Of a stretch of 64,000 nt of DNA, positions 17,979 through 26,455 are shown piece after piece. Positions within the stretch are counted from its first letter, which is position 1. Each line of letters starts with the position of its first letter. Below the pieces are notes generated by a model that saw only the letters and a program-made list of their open reading frames with translations, did no database searches and was not told the DNA's origin. This stretch comes from Treponema bryantii (GTDB lineage Bacteria > Spirochaetota > Spirochaetia > Treponematales > Treponemataceae): assembly GCF_036492245.1 (NCBI RefSeq), contig NZ_AP025286.1, positions 1,612,001 to 1,676,000 on the forward strand, given 5' to 3'. A program made the position numbers and the translations under genes.

Positions 17979-19082
17979 TTATTTTTTTATAAAATATAGA
18001 ATATCACCCTTTACGCCAATGATAAATAGTAAAGCAATGAATGCAAGGCCGATAAACTGCACATAATATTGAATGCGAGGATTTATACGGCGTCTAATTA
18101 TAATTTCAATAAAAGCAATAAGAATGAGTCCGCCATCCAAAATTGGAATAGGCAGAAGATTCATAATAAAAAGAGAAATGCTGATTACAGACATAAGGCT
18201 CATAAGGCTTACAAAACCAACTCTAAATCCTTCTGAAAAACCGTTTTTTACAGTACTTCCAAGCATTTCTGTAACACGCGCAGGACCGCTCACAGCATTA
18301 TCCATATCAACACCCTTAAATAAAATACCAATGCTTTTGATTGTTAAGGCTGCTGTTTTGATGGCATCAATAAAACCATGTCCTATTGCGCCAAAGAATC
18401 CGTAACGAGGAGATTCTTTTTCAAGCACATCAGATGTATCTGCTGCTACACCGAGTTTACCAGAACCTGTTGATTTATCGAGTTCTGTATGAACTGTAAA
18501 CTCAAGTTCCTTTCCATCTCGTAAAACCCGTATAAGCAGGTCTTCATCTGGTCTGATTGAAACTTCTTCAATCAGATTAGAAAAGTCTTCAATAGTTTTT
18601 CCATTGATACTGATTATCTGATCTCCGGAAATAATTCCTGCATCTCTTGCGGCAGAAGATGTCACCTGATCATTTATTAAAATCTTATTTGAATAAGTAT
18701 AATAGGTGTATCCGATTCCATTTATAAATGCACAGGCAATTACTGAAAAAATAAAATTAAAGAAAGGACCTGCAAAACCAATTAAAGCTCTCTTAAAAGG
18801 ATGAATGCCATAAAGAGAATCTGCATCTCCGCCAACCTGAGGCAGCTTTTCTTCAATTGCTTTTTGAAAATCTTTTTCTCCTTTCATGCCACAGTAGCCG
18901 CCGAGGGGAATTAAAGATAAACGGTAATCTGTTCCACGTACAGTTCTGTGTAATAAAACAGGACCAAATCCTATTGAAAAACTTTCAACTTTTACACCAA
19001 AAAGTTTTGCTGCAATAAAGTGGCCGAATTCATGAAATACAATTAAAAAGAACAGACAGAGAATTCCGTAAAGCCATTTCAT
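17979..19082 (-). CDS. rseP: RIP metalloprotease RseP (site-2 protease)
   Basis: A 367-residue inner-membrane zinc protease. HEFGH (H17, E18, H21) sits in the first helix, a PDZ domain lies at about residues 125-210, and LLPIPILDGG near the C-terminus supplies the third zinc ligand. It has one PDZ domain and is shorter than E. coli RseP, as usual outside proteobacteria. It cleaves membrane-embedded anti-sigma factors or remnant signal peptides. The start overlaps the dxr stop by 4 nt, giving the familiar uppS-cdsA-dxr-rseP order. Confidence 0.92.
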   Translation of the reverse strand: MKWLYGILCLFFLIVFHEFGHFIAAKLFGVKVESFSIGFGPVLLHRTVRGTDYRLSLIPLGGYCGMKGEKDFQKAIEEKLPQVGGDADSLYGIHPFKRALIGFAGPFFNFIFSVIACAFINGIGYTYYTYSNKILINDQVTSSAARDAGIISGDQIISINGKTIEDFSNLIEEVSIRPDEDLLIRVLRDGKELEFTVHTELDKSTGSGKLGVAADTSDVLEKESPRYGFFGAIGHGFIDAIKTAALTIKSIGILFKGVDMDNAVSGPARVTEMLGSTVKNGFSEGFRVGFVSLMSLMSVISISLFIMNLLPIPILDGGLILIAFIEIIIRRRINPRIQYYVQFIGLAFIALLFIIGVKGDILYFIKK

Positions 19083-20167
19083 AGCTGCTCCGATGCAAGT
19101 GTACGTGCTTTTTTATCTGCTTCAAATACAGTATCAAATGAATCTAGTTTAGTATTCCAGTCATTATCAAGTACAGAACGTACAATTCTTGAAATAGCAG
19201 GGTATGTAATTTTTCCGTCTATAAAAGCATGTACCGCAACTTCATTAGCTGCGTTGAAAGCAATAGGATAACAGTTACCTTTTTTTACACATTCAAAAGC
19301 GTATGATAGAAGCGGGAAATCATCCATTCTAGGTTTGTAAAAAGTCATCTCTTTATCAAACAAATCAAATTGTTCCATGTAACAAGCCTTGTTTTCCGGC
19401 CAGTTGAGGGCACATAAAATCGGATGCTTCATATCCGGTTCAGAAATCTGTGCGTAAAGTTCACCGTCATTTGTACGAACAAGGGAATGAATAAGGCTCT
19501 GAGGATGTACAACAACCTGAATCTGTTCTGCAGTAACATCAAAAAGAAAAGCAGCTTCAATAACTTCAAGGCCCTTGTTAGCAAGTGTCGAAGAATCAAT
19601 TGTGATTTTCTTTCCCATATTCCAGGTAGGATGTTTAAGTGCCTGTTCAAGTGTTACGTTTTCGAGCTGTTCTTTTGTATATGTACGGAAAGGACCGCCG
19701 CTTGCTGTAATCACAATCTTAGAGATGTTATTCATTCCAATTCTCTGAGTAAGATTGAAGATTGCAGAATGTTCTGAATCAACAGGAAGAAGTTGAGCCC
19801 CTTTAGTACGTGCAAGCTCTTTAATAAGAGGACCTGCCATTACAATTGTCTCTTTATTTGCGAGAGCAAGATCAATTCCGTTTTCAAGTACAACTTTTGA
19901 AGGAACGAGTCCTGCAGCTCCGGCAATTCCGTTTACTACGATATCTGGTTTTGATTCATCTATAAGCTTTTGAAAAGCTTCTGCAGAATTGTCTTCACAG
20001 GAAAGAAGGGAAGGACATTTGTAGTTTGCTGAAAGATCAGCAAGTTTATTTTTGTTTGAGTGAGCCTGAAGTCCGCATACACAAAAATCAGAACCCATAT
20101 TATTAATAATATCGAGTGTACTGGTTCCTATTGAGCCAGTACAGCCAAGAACTAGAACTCTTTTCAT
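19079..20167 (-). CDS. dxr: 1-deoxy-D-xylulose 5-phosphate reductoisomerase
   Basis: A 362-residue cytosolic enzyme of the MEP isoprenoid pathway, converting DXP to MEP with NADPH. Motifs seen in order are GCTGSIGTSTLDI (NADPH), LANKETIVMAG, DSEHSAIFN (metal and substrate), TASGGPFR, and DSSTLANKGLEVIEA. Length is slightly below the usual 385-400 because the C-terminal helical domain is short. It lies in the uppS-cdsA-dxr-rseP operon, with UppS using isoprenoid products. Its presence means a functional IspD must exist; a candidate is at 2223. Confidence 0.95.
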   Translation of the reverse strand: MKRVLVLGCTGSIGTSTLDIINNMGSDFCVCGLQAHSNKNKLADLSANYKCPSLLSCEDNSAEAFQKLIDESKPDIVVNGIAGAAGLVPSKVVLENGIDLALANKETIVMAGPLIKELARTKGAQLLPVDSEHSAIFNLTQRIGMNNISKIVITASGGPFRTYTKEQLENVTLEQALKHPTWNMGKKITIDSSTLANKGLEVIEAAFLFDVTAEQIQVVVHPQSLIHSLVRTNDGELYAQISEPDMKHPILCALNWPENKACYMEQFDLFDKEMTFYKPRMDDFPLLSYAFECVKKGNCYPIAFNAANEVAVHAFIDGKITYPAISRIVRSVLDNDWNTKLDSFDTVFEADKKARTLASEQL

Positions 20168-20169
20168 AA

Positions 20170-21006
20170 TTAGAACAGGAAGTTATATCCAATATAGAAA
20201 ATTGGAGCTGCGATTACAACTGAGTCAATTGAATCAAGAACTCCACCACGGCCAGGAATTAAATTACCACTGTCTTTAATATCGCAGGAACGTTTGAAAA
20301 CAGATTCAATCAAATCACCAATAATTGCAGAAACTGAAGTAATGATACCAAGAATTACAAGATTTAAATTGCTGATTGAAATTGCAGCTGGGAAGAAATA
20401 TTTAAGAACAAAACCACAACCCAAAGAACCGATAATTCCGCCAATAAAACCTACAAGACTCTTATTAGGACTTGCTGCAACAAAACCTCGTGTTGATTTT
20501 CCAAAAAGGATTCCAAAGAACCATGCAAAAGAATCACACATGAAAACAAAAATCAAAAACAAACTTATGATTATTTTTGAATCTGGAAGGATTGTCATTC
20601 TTGAAAGGAATGTAAGAAGGAAGCCTGTGTAGAAGAAGGTAAGTGTTGTATAGGCAATTTTAGAAAGTGAGTTTTCAAAAGACTTTGCAGTAAAGCATTC
20701 AAAACCCATCAAAAGAATCACTAAAGAAATGAAAAGCCATGGTGTAATATCAAGTGAAAGACCTGATAAAATAAAGGTATAACAAGAAAATGGAAGGAGG
20801 GCAGTGCCAATCAAAACTACTTCACGATTAAAAAGTACTATACCTTTTTTAGACAGCATGTTGTAAAACTCATTTGCGCCTAATACTGCAAAGATTCCAA
20901 TGGTAATCTGCAAAGGCAGGTGATTCAACCAGTCACAAAATACAATTGCAAGTACAAGTGGGATTCCTATAAAAAATGTCAAAAGTCTTTTTGCAACTTT
21001 GCTCAT
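20170..21006 (-). CDS. cdsA: Phosphatidate cytidylyltransferase
   Basis: A 278-residue membrane protein with about eight helices. The C-terminal CDP-alcohol signature reads as KRSCDIKDSGNLIPGRGGVLDSIDS. The usual form is PGHGG and DRxD; here they are PGRGG and DSxD, conservative variants that keep the paired aspartates. It makes CDP-diacylglycerol from phosphatidic acid and CTP for phospholipid synthesis. It is 2 nt from dxr and 2 nt from uppS, so expression is coupled. Confidence 0.92.
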   Translation of the reverse strand: MSKVAKRLLTFFIGIPLVLAIVFCDWLNHLPLQITIGIFAVLGANEFYNMLSKKGIVLFNREVVLIGTALLPFSCYTFILSGLSLDITPWLFISLVILLMGFECFTAKSFENSLSKIAYTTLTFFYTGFLLTFLSRMTILPDSKIIISLFLIFVFMCDSFAWFFGILFGKSTRGFVAASPNKSLVGFIGGIIGSLGCGFVLKYFFPAAISISNLNLVILGIITSVSAIIGDLIESVFKRSCDIKDSGNLIPGRGGVLDSIDSVVIAAPIFYIGYNFLF

Positions 21007-21008
21007 AA

Positions 21009-21746
21009 TTATTTTCCTTTTTTAGAGGCCGGTTTTTCGGCACCGAAACGTCTGTTTCTATGCTGGAAGGCTTCTATATGTGAATAGAACTCTTCGTTTG
21101 AATAATCAGGCCAGAGTGTGTCTGTATATATTTGTTCAGCATAAGCAACATGCCATAACAGATAGTTGCTTAAACGCTGTTCTCCACCAGTTCTGATAAG
21201 AACATCGACATCCGGACATTCGGGCATATCGAGATAGCTGGAGAAAGTTTTTTCATCCAGTTGGTCGGGAGATACTTTATTTTCTATGATTTTTTTGATG
21301 CCGCGGATTATTTCGTCACGGCCGCCGTAGTTGATGGCAAGATTTACAGTCATACCCTTAAAGTCTGCTGTATCGTCCATTGCCTGTTTGATATCTTTTT
21401 GAATACTTGCCGGTAATGCTTCAAAATTACCGATATGTCGAACTCTTATTCCGTTTTCTTTATAAAAAGCAAGTTCTGCACAAAGGTGAGTGTGGATAAG
21501 GTTCATCAGGAATCCAACTTCTTGTTCAGCGCGCTTCCAGTTTTCAGTTGAAAATACATAAAGTGTAAGATACTTAATTCCGATGTCGCTTGCAGCCTTT
21601 ACAATTCTTTTTGCGGTGCGAAGTCCTTCATCGTGACCAGAAGTGCGTGGAAGTTTTTTTGCCTGAGCCCATCTTCCGTTACCGTCCATCGTAATGGCAA
21701 CATGCAGCGGAAGATTTTCCTTATCCAAAGCCATAATTGCCTGCAT
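21009..21746 (-). CDS. uppS: Undecaprenyl diphosphate synthase
   Basis: A 245-residue cis-prenyltransferase. MDGNGRWAQ near residue 20 carries the catalytic Asp, and further motifs are YLTLYVFSTENWKR, NYGGRDEI and the C-terminal DVLIRTGGEQRLSNYLLW. It builds the C55 lipid carrier used for peptidoglycan and surface glycans such as those encoded at 1-10 kb. Its ATG shares one base with the frr stop. A second in-frame ATG five codons in (MALDKE) is also possible. Confidence 0.95.
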   Translation of the reverse strand: MQAIMALDKENLPLHVAITMDGNGRWAQAKKLPRTSGHDEGLRTAKRIVKAASDIGIKYLTLYVFSTENWKRAEQEVGFLMNLIHTHLCAELAFYKENGIRVRHIGNFEALPASIQKDIKQAMDDTADFKGMTVNLAINYGGRDEIIRGIKKIIENKVSPDQLDEKTFSSYLDMPECPDVDVLIRTGGEQRLSNYLLWHVAYAEQIYTDTLWPDYSNEEFYSHIEAFQHRNRRFGAEKPASKKGK

Positions 21747-22288
21747 TAGTTCTGCATTATGTCCTTTTCTTTTGCATCGTAAATCTTGTTGATTTCATCG
21801 ATGTATTTATCTGTAAGCTTCTGAAGCTTGTCTGTTTCAGTTTTAAGTCCGTCTTCTGTGAGCTCTCCGTCTTTCTGCTGCTTTTTGAGCTCATCGTTTC
21901 CGTCGCGACGGATGTTACGGATTGCAGTTCTTGAGTTTTCTGCAACTGTTTTAGCCTGCTTTACAAGTTCCTTACGGCGGTCTGCAGTAAGAGCAGGAAT
22001 TGCAATGCGGATTACCTTACCATCGTTTGATGGGTTCAATCCAAGGTCAGCTACCTGAATAGCCTTTTCAATTTCAGAAATAAGTGATTTGTCAAAAGGA
22101 GTGATGATGACAGAACGTGCTTCAGGAATTGCAATTGTAGCAACCTGATTCAAAGGTGATTTTGTTCCGTAATAATCAACACGAACCTTATCAAAAATTG
22201 CGGCATTAGCGCGTCCAGTTCTGATTGTGTTAAAAGAATCCTTCAAAGAAGCGATTGTTTTTTCCATTCTTTCTTCAATGTCTGCCAT
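21746..22288 (-). CDS. frr: Ribosome recycling factor
   Basis: A 180-residue protein, normal for RRF (about 185). It opens MADIEERMEKTIASLKDSF and has FNTIRTGRANAAIFDKV, then the long helical-bundle segment ending in a KYIDEINKIYDAKEKDI helix. It splits post-termination ribosomes together with EF-G. A GGAGG site precedes the ATG. In many bacteria pyrH lies between tsf and frr; here the 97-nt gap contains only a palindromic repeat. Confidence 0.96.
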   Translation of the reverse strand: MADIEERMEKTIASLKDSFNTIRTGRANAAIFDKVRVDYYGTKSPLNQVATIAIPEARSVIITPFDKSLISEIEKAIQVADLGLNPSNDGKVIRIAIPALTADRRKELVKQAKTVAENSRTAIRNIRRDGNDELKKQQKDGELTEDGLKTETDKLQKLTDKYIDEINKIYDAKEKDIMQN

Positions 22289-22307
22289 TTTTTTCCTCCT
22301 AGAAACT

Positions 22308-22376
22308 CGTCATTGCGAGGAGCGAAGCGACGAAGCAATCTGTTAAATGGATTGCTTCGCTTCGCTCGCAATGACG
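22308..22376. repeat. REP-like palindromic repeat, copy A
   Basis: An imperfect palindrome between tsf and frr. The left arm begins CGTCATTGCGAGGAGCGAAG and the right arm ends with its near-perfect complement TTCGCTCGCAATGACG, around a short AT-rich centre. A second copy lies at 53366-53437. The CATTGCGAGG...GAAGCAATC consensus is a widely dispersed intergenic repeat in many bacteria. It would form a long stem in the tsf-frr mRNA and could attenuate or stabilise the transcript. Confidence 0.8.
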
Positions 22377-22385
22377 GTGGTTTAT

Positions 22386-23219
22386 TTACTTACCAAGAAC
22401 AAAAAGTTTTGCTGTAGCAAAGCTGAGTGTAGCACCAGCTTCCTTTCCAACTTCTGCAAGTTTTGCTGTTACAGTTTTCTTGTCGTCCTTTACGAACATC
22501 TGGTCTTCGAAACAGATTTCTGCAAGGTGCTTGTTAATCTTACCCTGAAGAATTCCTTCCTTAACGTTCTCAGGCTTACCAGCCATCTTTTCGTCCTGAT
22601 CCATCTGTGCCTTGAAGATTTCCTTCTGTTCAGCAACATAAGTCTCTGGAACATCTTTCTTTGATGTGTAAGCTGGTGTGAAAGCTGCAATGTGGAGACA
22701 GCAGTCATAAGCAAAAGTCTTTACTACATCTGCAGTAGAACCCTTAACTACAACTACAGCACCAGTTTTCTTGTCTGAGTGTACGTAGAATGAAGCAGAT
22801 GCATCAGCAGGTACATCAATTACCTCAACCTTTGCAACCTTCATGTTTTCACGGATAGATACCTTGAGTGGTTCAAGGATAGCTTCGTGATCAGCCTCAA
22901 CCTTTGTGTAACCCTTTTCGAAAGTTACGTCGAGGAGCTTTTCGCCTACAGCGATAAAGTCAGCGTTGTTTGCAACGAAGTCTGTTTCACAAGTAAGTTC
23001 AACAACAACGATCTTATTACCGTTCTGGCGGATGAAAAGACGACCTTCAGTTGTAGCACGCTCAGCGCGTTTAGCCATAGCTGCAAGTCCCTTTTCCTTA
23101 AGATATTTTTCGGCTTCTGCCATGTCGCCGTTACATTCTGTAAGGGCTTTTTTACATTCCATCATTCCGGCACCAGTTGCTTCGCGAAGTGCCTTTACGT
23201 CAGCTGCTGTGATTGCCAT
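22386..23219 (-). CDS. tsf: Elongation factor Ts
   Basis: A 277-residue protein. The N-terminal UBA-like part has LREATGAGMMECKKALTE, followed by the EF-Tu binding core (VVELTCETDFVANN). It exchanges GDP for GTP on EF-Tu. It follows rpsB by 3 nt, the normal rpsB-tsf pair. Confidence 0.97.
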   Translation of the reverse strand: MAITAADVKALREATGAGMMECKKALTECNGDMAEAEKYLKEKGLAAMAKRAERATTEGRLFIRQNGNKIVVVELTCETDFVANNADFIAVGEKLLDVTFEKGYTKVEADHEAILEPLKVSIRENMKVAKVEVIDVPADASASFYVHSDKKTGAVVVVKGSTADVVKTFAYDCCLHIAAFTPAYTSKKDVPETYVAEQKEIFKAQMDQDEKMAGKPENVKEGILQGKINKHLAEICFEDQMFVKDDKKTVTAKLAEVGKEAGATLSFATAKLFVLGK

Positions 23220-23222
23220 ATA

Positions 23223-24098
23223 TTAGTCCTTATAAATTTTGTCTTCGTCAACGTCGTCAGCAAGGCTTTCTTTTTCGTCTGCTTCAACATCTTCTTCTTT
23301 TGGTTCAGTTGGCTGATAGTTTGAGTAATCAACTATTTCCTGATCTTCTGTACGTGTAGAAGCGTCAGTCTGAACATCATCTTCGTCATTAAGGTTCTCA
23401 AGAATCTTAAGACCAGCTTCATTGTCAGATTCAATTACAGCGTTAGCAATAATAGAAGTGAACAAAGAAATAGCGCGGATAGCGTCATCGTTACCTGGAA
23501 TAGGGTAGTCGATACCTTCTGGGTTACAGTTTGTATCAACAACAGCGATGATTGGGATACCCATTCTGCGTGCTTCTGCAACTGCGAGCTGTTCTTTGTG
23601 TGTATCGATTACGAAGAGAGCTCCTGGGAGTTCCTTCATTTCTTTAATACCACCGAGGTTCTTTTCGAGCTTTGCCTTTTCCTTCTGGAGAGCAGCTACT
23701 TCTTTCTTTGTAAGATTATCGAATGTGCCGTCAATTTCCATCTTTTCGATTTTCTTGAGGCGCTGAAGTGATTTTTTGATTGTAGCGAAGTTTGTAAGCA
23801 TACCACCAAGCCAGCGGTTGTTTACATAGAACATACCACAGCGTTCAGCTTCTTTCTGTACAGCCTGCTGTGCCTGTTTTTTAGTTCCTACGAAGAGGAT
23901 AGATTTGCCAGATGCAGTAACTCTACGTACTTCATCATAGCCGTCTTTGATTGCAGCGATTGTCTTCTGCAAGTCGATAATGTGGATACCATTGCGTTCT
24001 GCGAAGATGTACTTCTTCATACGTGGATCCCAGCGTTTTACCTGATGTCCGAAGTGTACTCCAGATTCCAACAGGTTCTTCATGGTTACTACTGCCAT
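23223..24098 (-). CDS. rpsB: 30S ribosomal protein S2
   Basis: A 291-residue S2. [14 protein letters not shown] and [25 protein letters not shown] are the N-terminal signature, with [12 protein letters not shown] and [19 protein letters not shown] later. I use the ATG at 24098 because AAGGAG lies 6 nt upstream; the GTG at 24113 would put that site inside the coding region. The last ~55 residues form an acidic, low-complexity tail beyond the usual S2 end, similar in length to other treponemal S2 proteins. It is the first gene of the translation/envelope operon. Confidence 0.96.
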   Translation of the reverse strand: MAVVTMKNLLESGVHFGHQVKRWDPRMKKYIFAERNGIHIIDLQKTIAAIKDGYDEVRRVTASGKSILFVGTKKQAQQAVQKEAERCGMFYVNNRWLGGMLTNFATIKKSLQRLKKIEKMEIDGTFDNLTKKEVAALQKEKAKLEKNLGGIKEMKELPGALFVIDTHKEQLAVAEARRMGIPIIAVVDTNCNPEGIDYPIPGNDDAIRAISLFTSIIANAVIESDNEAGLKILENLNDEDDVQTDASTRTEDQEIVDYSNYQPTEPKEEDVEADEKESLADDVDEDKIYKD

Positions 24099-24114
24099 GA
24101 TTAACTCCTTCACG

Positions 24115-24147
24115 GGTGAATTACAAATGCTTTACAGCACATTCACC
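24115..24147 (-). promoter_or_regulatory. Hairpin in the rpsB mRNA leader
   Basis: In the minus-strand transcript GGTGAAT and ATTCACC pair (7 bp), enclosing a second TGCT/AGCA stem. The structure ends a few bases before the AAGGAG site of rpsB. Its position suits a ribosomal-protein leader that S2 or translation itself could control, but no known S2 motif was matched. Confidence 0.35.
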
Positions 24148-24194
24148 ACCAAACTCTATTTCTCGATGCTCGCCCAAGCGGGAGAGTACGGAAG

Positions 24195-24200
24195 ATTATA
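24195..24200 (-). promoter_or_regulatory. Candidate -10 box of the rpsB operon
   Basis: A perfect TATAAT on the minus strand lies about 100 nt before rpsB. A perfect TTGACA (24235-24240) is on the same strand but 34 bp away, too far for a normal spacer, so either the -35 is weak or the real promoter is elsewhere. Confidence 0.35.
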
Positions 24201-24227
24201 GTGCTATGCTAACAGCCAGCACATAAA

Positions 24228-24273
24228 ACGCGTTTGTCAAGGCTTTAAGCGAAGCGTGCCTTGACGAATGCGT
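24228..24273. repeat. Long G-U tolerant hairpin between rpsB and maf
   Basis: Two 16-nt arms (24228-24243 and 24258-24273) are complementary apart from two G-U wobbles, around a 14-nt loop containing AAGCGAAGCG. The arms share the GTCAAGGC core. It lies just after the maf start-proximal region of the convergent-free gap and has no U-tract; it may be another dispersed palindromic repeat or a processing site. Confidence 0.5.
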
Positions 24274-24287
24274 ATTTCACGGGGAAG

Positions 24288-24878
24288 TTATTCTATAATA
24301 GAATATCCCTGCTCTTTTAATATATCGTAAAGCTCAAAAATAGGCAAGCCGACCGCTCCGGAATAAGAGCCTTCAATCTTTGAGATAAAGCAGGATGCAA
24401 GACTCTGGATTCTATATCCGCCGGCAGCTCCATGCCATTCACCAGTTTCTACATACCATTCAATTTCTTCATTAGTCATTGGAGCAAAAGTAACGTTGGT
24501 TTTGCAAAGGCGAGAAATTGTTTTCTTTTCACGGCCGTTATAAAGAACAATTGCAGTTAAAACTGTATGAGTATTTCCCTGAAGTGCAGAAAGATATTCT
24601 ACAGCCTGGTCATGATTCTCTGGTTTTCCAATAATCTTGTCATTAAAGAGAATAACTGTATCTGCTCCGAGAATCCACTGAATTTCCTGACCAACCGGCA
24701 GAGAACGGATTACAGCAGAAACTTTTTCCTGTGCAAGTAATTCTGGTATTTGTTCTTTTTCAATTGCAGAAGTTAGTGTTTCATCAATATTTGGAATGAT
24801 AACTCTAAATGGAATCTTAAGCATTTTTAAGATTTCCTGTCTGCGTGGTGAAGATGAGGCGAGGATAATTGGTTCCAT
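24288..24878 (-). CDS. maf: Maf family nucleotide pyrophosphatase
   Basis: A 196-residue protein with the Maf signatures: ILASSSPRR at the N-terminus, LGADTVI in the middle, and GAAGGYRIQ plus IEGSYSGAVGLPI at the C-terminus. Maf proteins hydrolyse non-canonical or modified nucleoside triphosphates (dTTP/UTP or m7GTP classes) to monophosphates and prevent misincorporation. A GGAG box lies just before the ATG. It is transcribed toward rpsB on the same strand, with a separate leader between. Confidence 0.9.
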   Translation of the reverse strand: MEPIILASSSPRRQEILKMLKIPFRVIIPNIDETLTSAIEKEQIPELLAQEKVSAVIRSLPVGQEIQWILGADTVILFNDKIIGKPENHDQAVEYLSALQGNTHTVLTAIVLYNGREKKTISRLCKTNVTFAPMTNEEIEWYVETGEWHGAAGGYRIQSLASCFISKIEGSYSGAVGLPIFELYDILKEQGYSIIE

Positions 24879-24916
24879 ATTTGCTCCGACGTTATTGTAA
24901 TTACTTTTTTTATGTT

Positions 24917-24948
24917 AAAAAAAGAGCTGCCTTTCGGAAGCCCTTTTT
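24917..24948 (-). terminator. Rho-independent terminator after the HEAT-like gene
   Basis: On the minus strand GGGCTTCC-GAAA-GGCAGCTC forms a stem with a GAAA loop and is followed by a run of seven U. It ends the transcript of the gene at 24973-25689. Confidence 0.75.
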
Positions 24949-24972
24949 AAATATTAGAATTCTATTGCAAAA

Positions 24973-25689
24973 TTATTTTGCATCAGAGCTGTTTGATTTC
25001 TTAGAATCTGAGTTGCTTGAGAGTGTCTTCAAAAGCTTGTATGCCTTCTGTCTTACAGGAGTTACATAGTGATAGTCTGTTGAAATACGTGCAACAGCAT
25101 CAATCATAGTCTTTTTATTTTCTGTTTTATCAGCAAGCATTTCGAAAGCATTAAGAACTTCAAGTGCAAGTGAACTTGTTGGATTCAAAACCTGATTACG
25201 GCGGTTAGCAAAAGCGATTGCATCAACAACTTCATCATTTTCATTGATTCCGATTTCACCAAGAGATTTTACAGCAGCTGCAATTACCATTGGCTCATTA
25301 TCTGCAACAGCAATTGAAACTAACATATTCTTAGAATGTTCGGTAGGAACTTTTGCCATAAGCTTACATGCTTCACGGCGGATTTCTGGGAAGTTGTTAT
25401 TAAGACGTCCATTTGTACGAGACTGTGTTGTAAGACCTTCTCCAGCAAGACGATCAAGTGCCTGAATCACAGCATCAGAAGTATTACCATCATCAAGTGC
25501 AGCCTGAAGGTATTGAAGTGCTACAAGTTTATTATCATATTCATCTGAGTCAGCGAGTGTCATAATGATATCGCCATCAACATCATTAAGGTATTCGCTT
25601 TCAACAGATGTTTCTTTTTCCTGAGCAAAAGCAAAGCCACATACGAACATCATTGCAGATGCAATAAGAACTTTTCTAGAAAGTTTCAT
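24973..25689 (-). CDS. Exported HEAT-repeat-like protein
   Basis: A 238-residue protein with a signal peptide (MKLSRKVLIASAMMFVCGFAFA, cleaved near residue 22). The mature part is almost all helical, with repeating units such as VIQALDRLAGEGL and VIAAAVKSLGEIGIN, the helix pairs of HEAT/Armadillo repeats. It ends in a short Ser/Lys-rich tail. It is probably a periplasmic scaffold. A GGAGG site lies 8 nt before the ATG and a good terminator follows, so it is a single-gene unit. Confidence 0.7.
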   Translation of the reverse strand: MKLSRKVLIASAMMFVCGFAFAQEKETSVESEYLNDVDGDIIMTLADSDEYDNKLVALQYLQAALDDGNTSDAVIQALDRLAGEGLTTQSRTNGRLNNNFPEIRREACKLMAKVPTEHSKNMLVSIAVADNEPMVIAAAVKSLGEIGINENDEVVDAIAFANRRNQVLNPTSSLALEVLNAFEMLADKTENKKTMIDAVARISTDYHYVTPVRQKAYKLLKTLSSNSDSKKSNSSDAK

Positions 25690-25764
25690 TAAAAATTCCT
25701 CCGTAATTGGTCATAGACCTAATAAAATAATTATAGAATATACTAGCCAAAAAATCAACGAAAA

Positions 25765-26400
25765 TTACACGCGGTCTAACTGAACGTACCATTTACCGTT
25801 TACTTTTATGAACTGATAATATCTTGTAATACTTCCGTCCTCATGTACCTGAACGGCCTTTGTATTTGTTTTTGAGATATATCTGATTTCTGTAATTTCG
25901 CGGTTATGACGTGAAGGAATGAATACATACTTAAAATAGTCACCAATTCCATTCAAAACGATAGCTTTATTAGGAAGTTTTTTATTTACTTTTCTGATGT
26001 TTACAGGATTTGAATAGAAATTTTTAGAGTCTTTATCAACATATTTAAGCCATGCTTCAACATCTTCTTTTTCCATTACTTTCTGAAGTTCTTTGATGAT
26101 ACGGAGAATTTCAGCCTTATCTTCTGTGAATTCGTCTTTTGTTACAAATTCATCAGCAGAAAGAGCCTGTGTAGAACGCAAATATTCTTCTTCATCTTCT
26201 TCCTGAATAGAAACATCTTCATTAATCAATTCAACATCTTCTTCAACTTCTGTAACGTCTTCAGTGTCTTCAACTTCTAAGCTTTGTGTTTCTTCCACAA
26301 CAGGTGCTTCAGGCTTAGTATCTTCTACCTGAGGCTTTGAGCCACATGAAATTAAACAAACTCCGAGTATAAGTGAAATTAAAACATAAATCTTCTTCAT
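25765..26400 (-). CDS. Acidic lipoprotein of unknown function
   Basis: A 211-residue lipoprotein. The signal peptide ends in the lipobox LISC with the lipidated cysteine C19. Residues 25-85 are extremely rich in Glu, Asp, Val and Thr, probably an unstructured spacer. The C-terminal part (about residues 90-211) is an alpha/beta domain of the SnoaL/NTF2-like type by its pattern (KVMEKEDVEAWLKYVD, then a C-terminal sheet ending WYVQLDRV). A TTGACG-17-TAGAAT promoter places +1 on the start codon. Function unknown. Confidence 0.7.
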   Translation of the reverse strand: MKKIYVLISLILGVCLISCGSKPQVEDTKPEAPVVEETQSLEVEDTEDVTEVEEDVELINEDVSIQEEDEEEYLRSTQALSADEFVTKDEFTEDKAEILRIIKELQKVMEKEDVEAWLKYVDKDSKNFYSNPVNIRKVNKKLPNKAIVLNGIGDYFKYVFIPSRHNREITEIRYISKTNTKAVQVHEDGSITRYYQFIKVNGKWYVQLDRV

Positions 26401-26406
26401 GCGGTA

Positions 26407-26435
26407 ATTCTACATCTATTGCCCGTTTTCGTCAA
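26407..26435 (-). promoter_or_regulatory. Leaderless promoter TTGACG-17-TAGAAT
   Basis: On the minus strand TTGACG (26430-26435), a 17-bp spacer and TAGAAT (26407-26412) end exactly 6 nt before the ATG at 26400. It overlaps the divergent coaD promoter region, so the two units share one control segment. Confidence 0.65.
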
Positions 26436-26447
26436 ATAAGATAGATT
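26419..26447 (+). promoter_or_regulatory. Candidate coaD promoter
   Basis: TTGCCC (26419-26424), a 17-bp spacer and TAGATT (26442-26447) end 8 nt before the coaD ATG. No ribosome-binding site is visible, so the transcript would be leaderless or have a 1-2 nt leader. Confidence 0.4.
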
Positions 26448-26455
26448 ACTTATAT

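Noticed and set aside
24099-24113. Longer rpsB start at a GTG
   Set aside because: The AAGGAG ribosome-binding site would be inside the coding region; S2 normally begins [10 protein letters not shown]-like.
24195-24240. TTGACA and TATAAT as one rpsB promoter
   Set aside because: The spacing is 34 bp, twice the normal spacer; kept only as a low-confidence -10 call.
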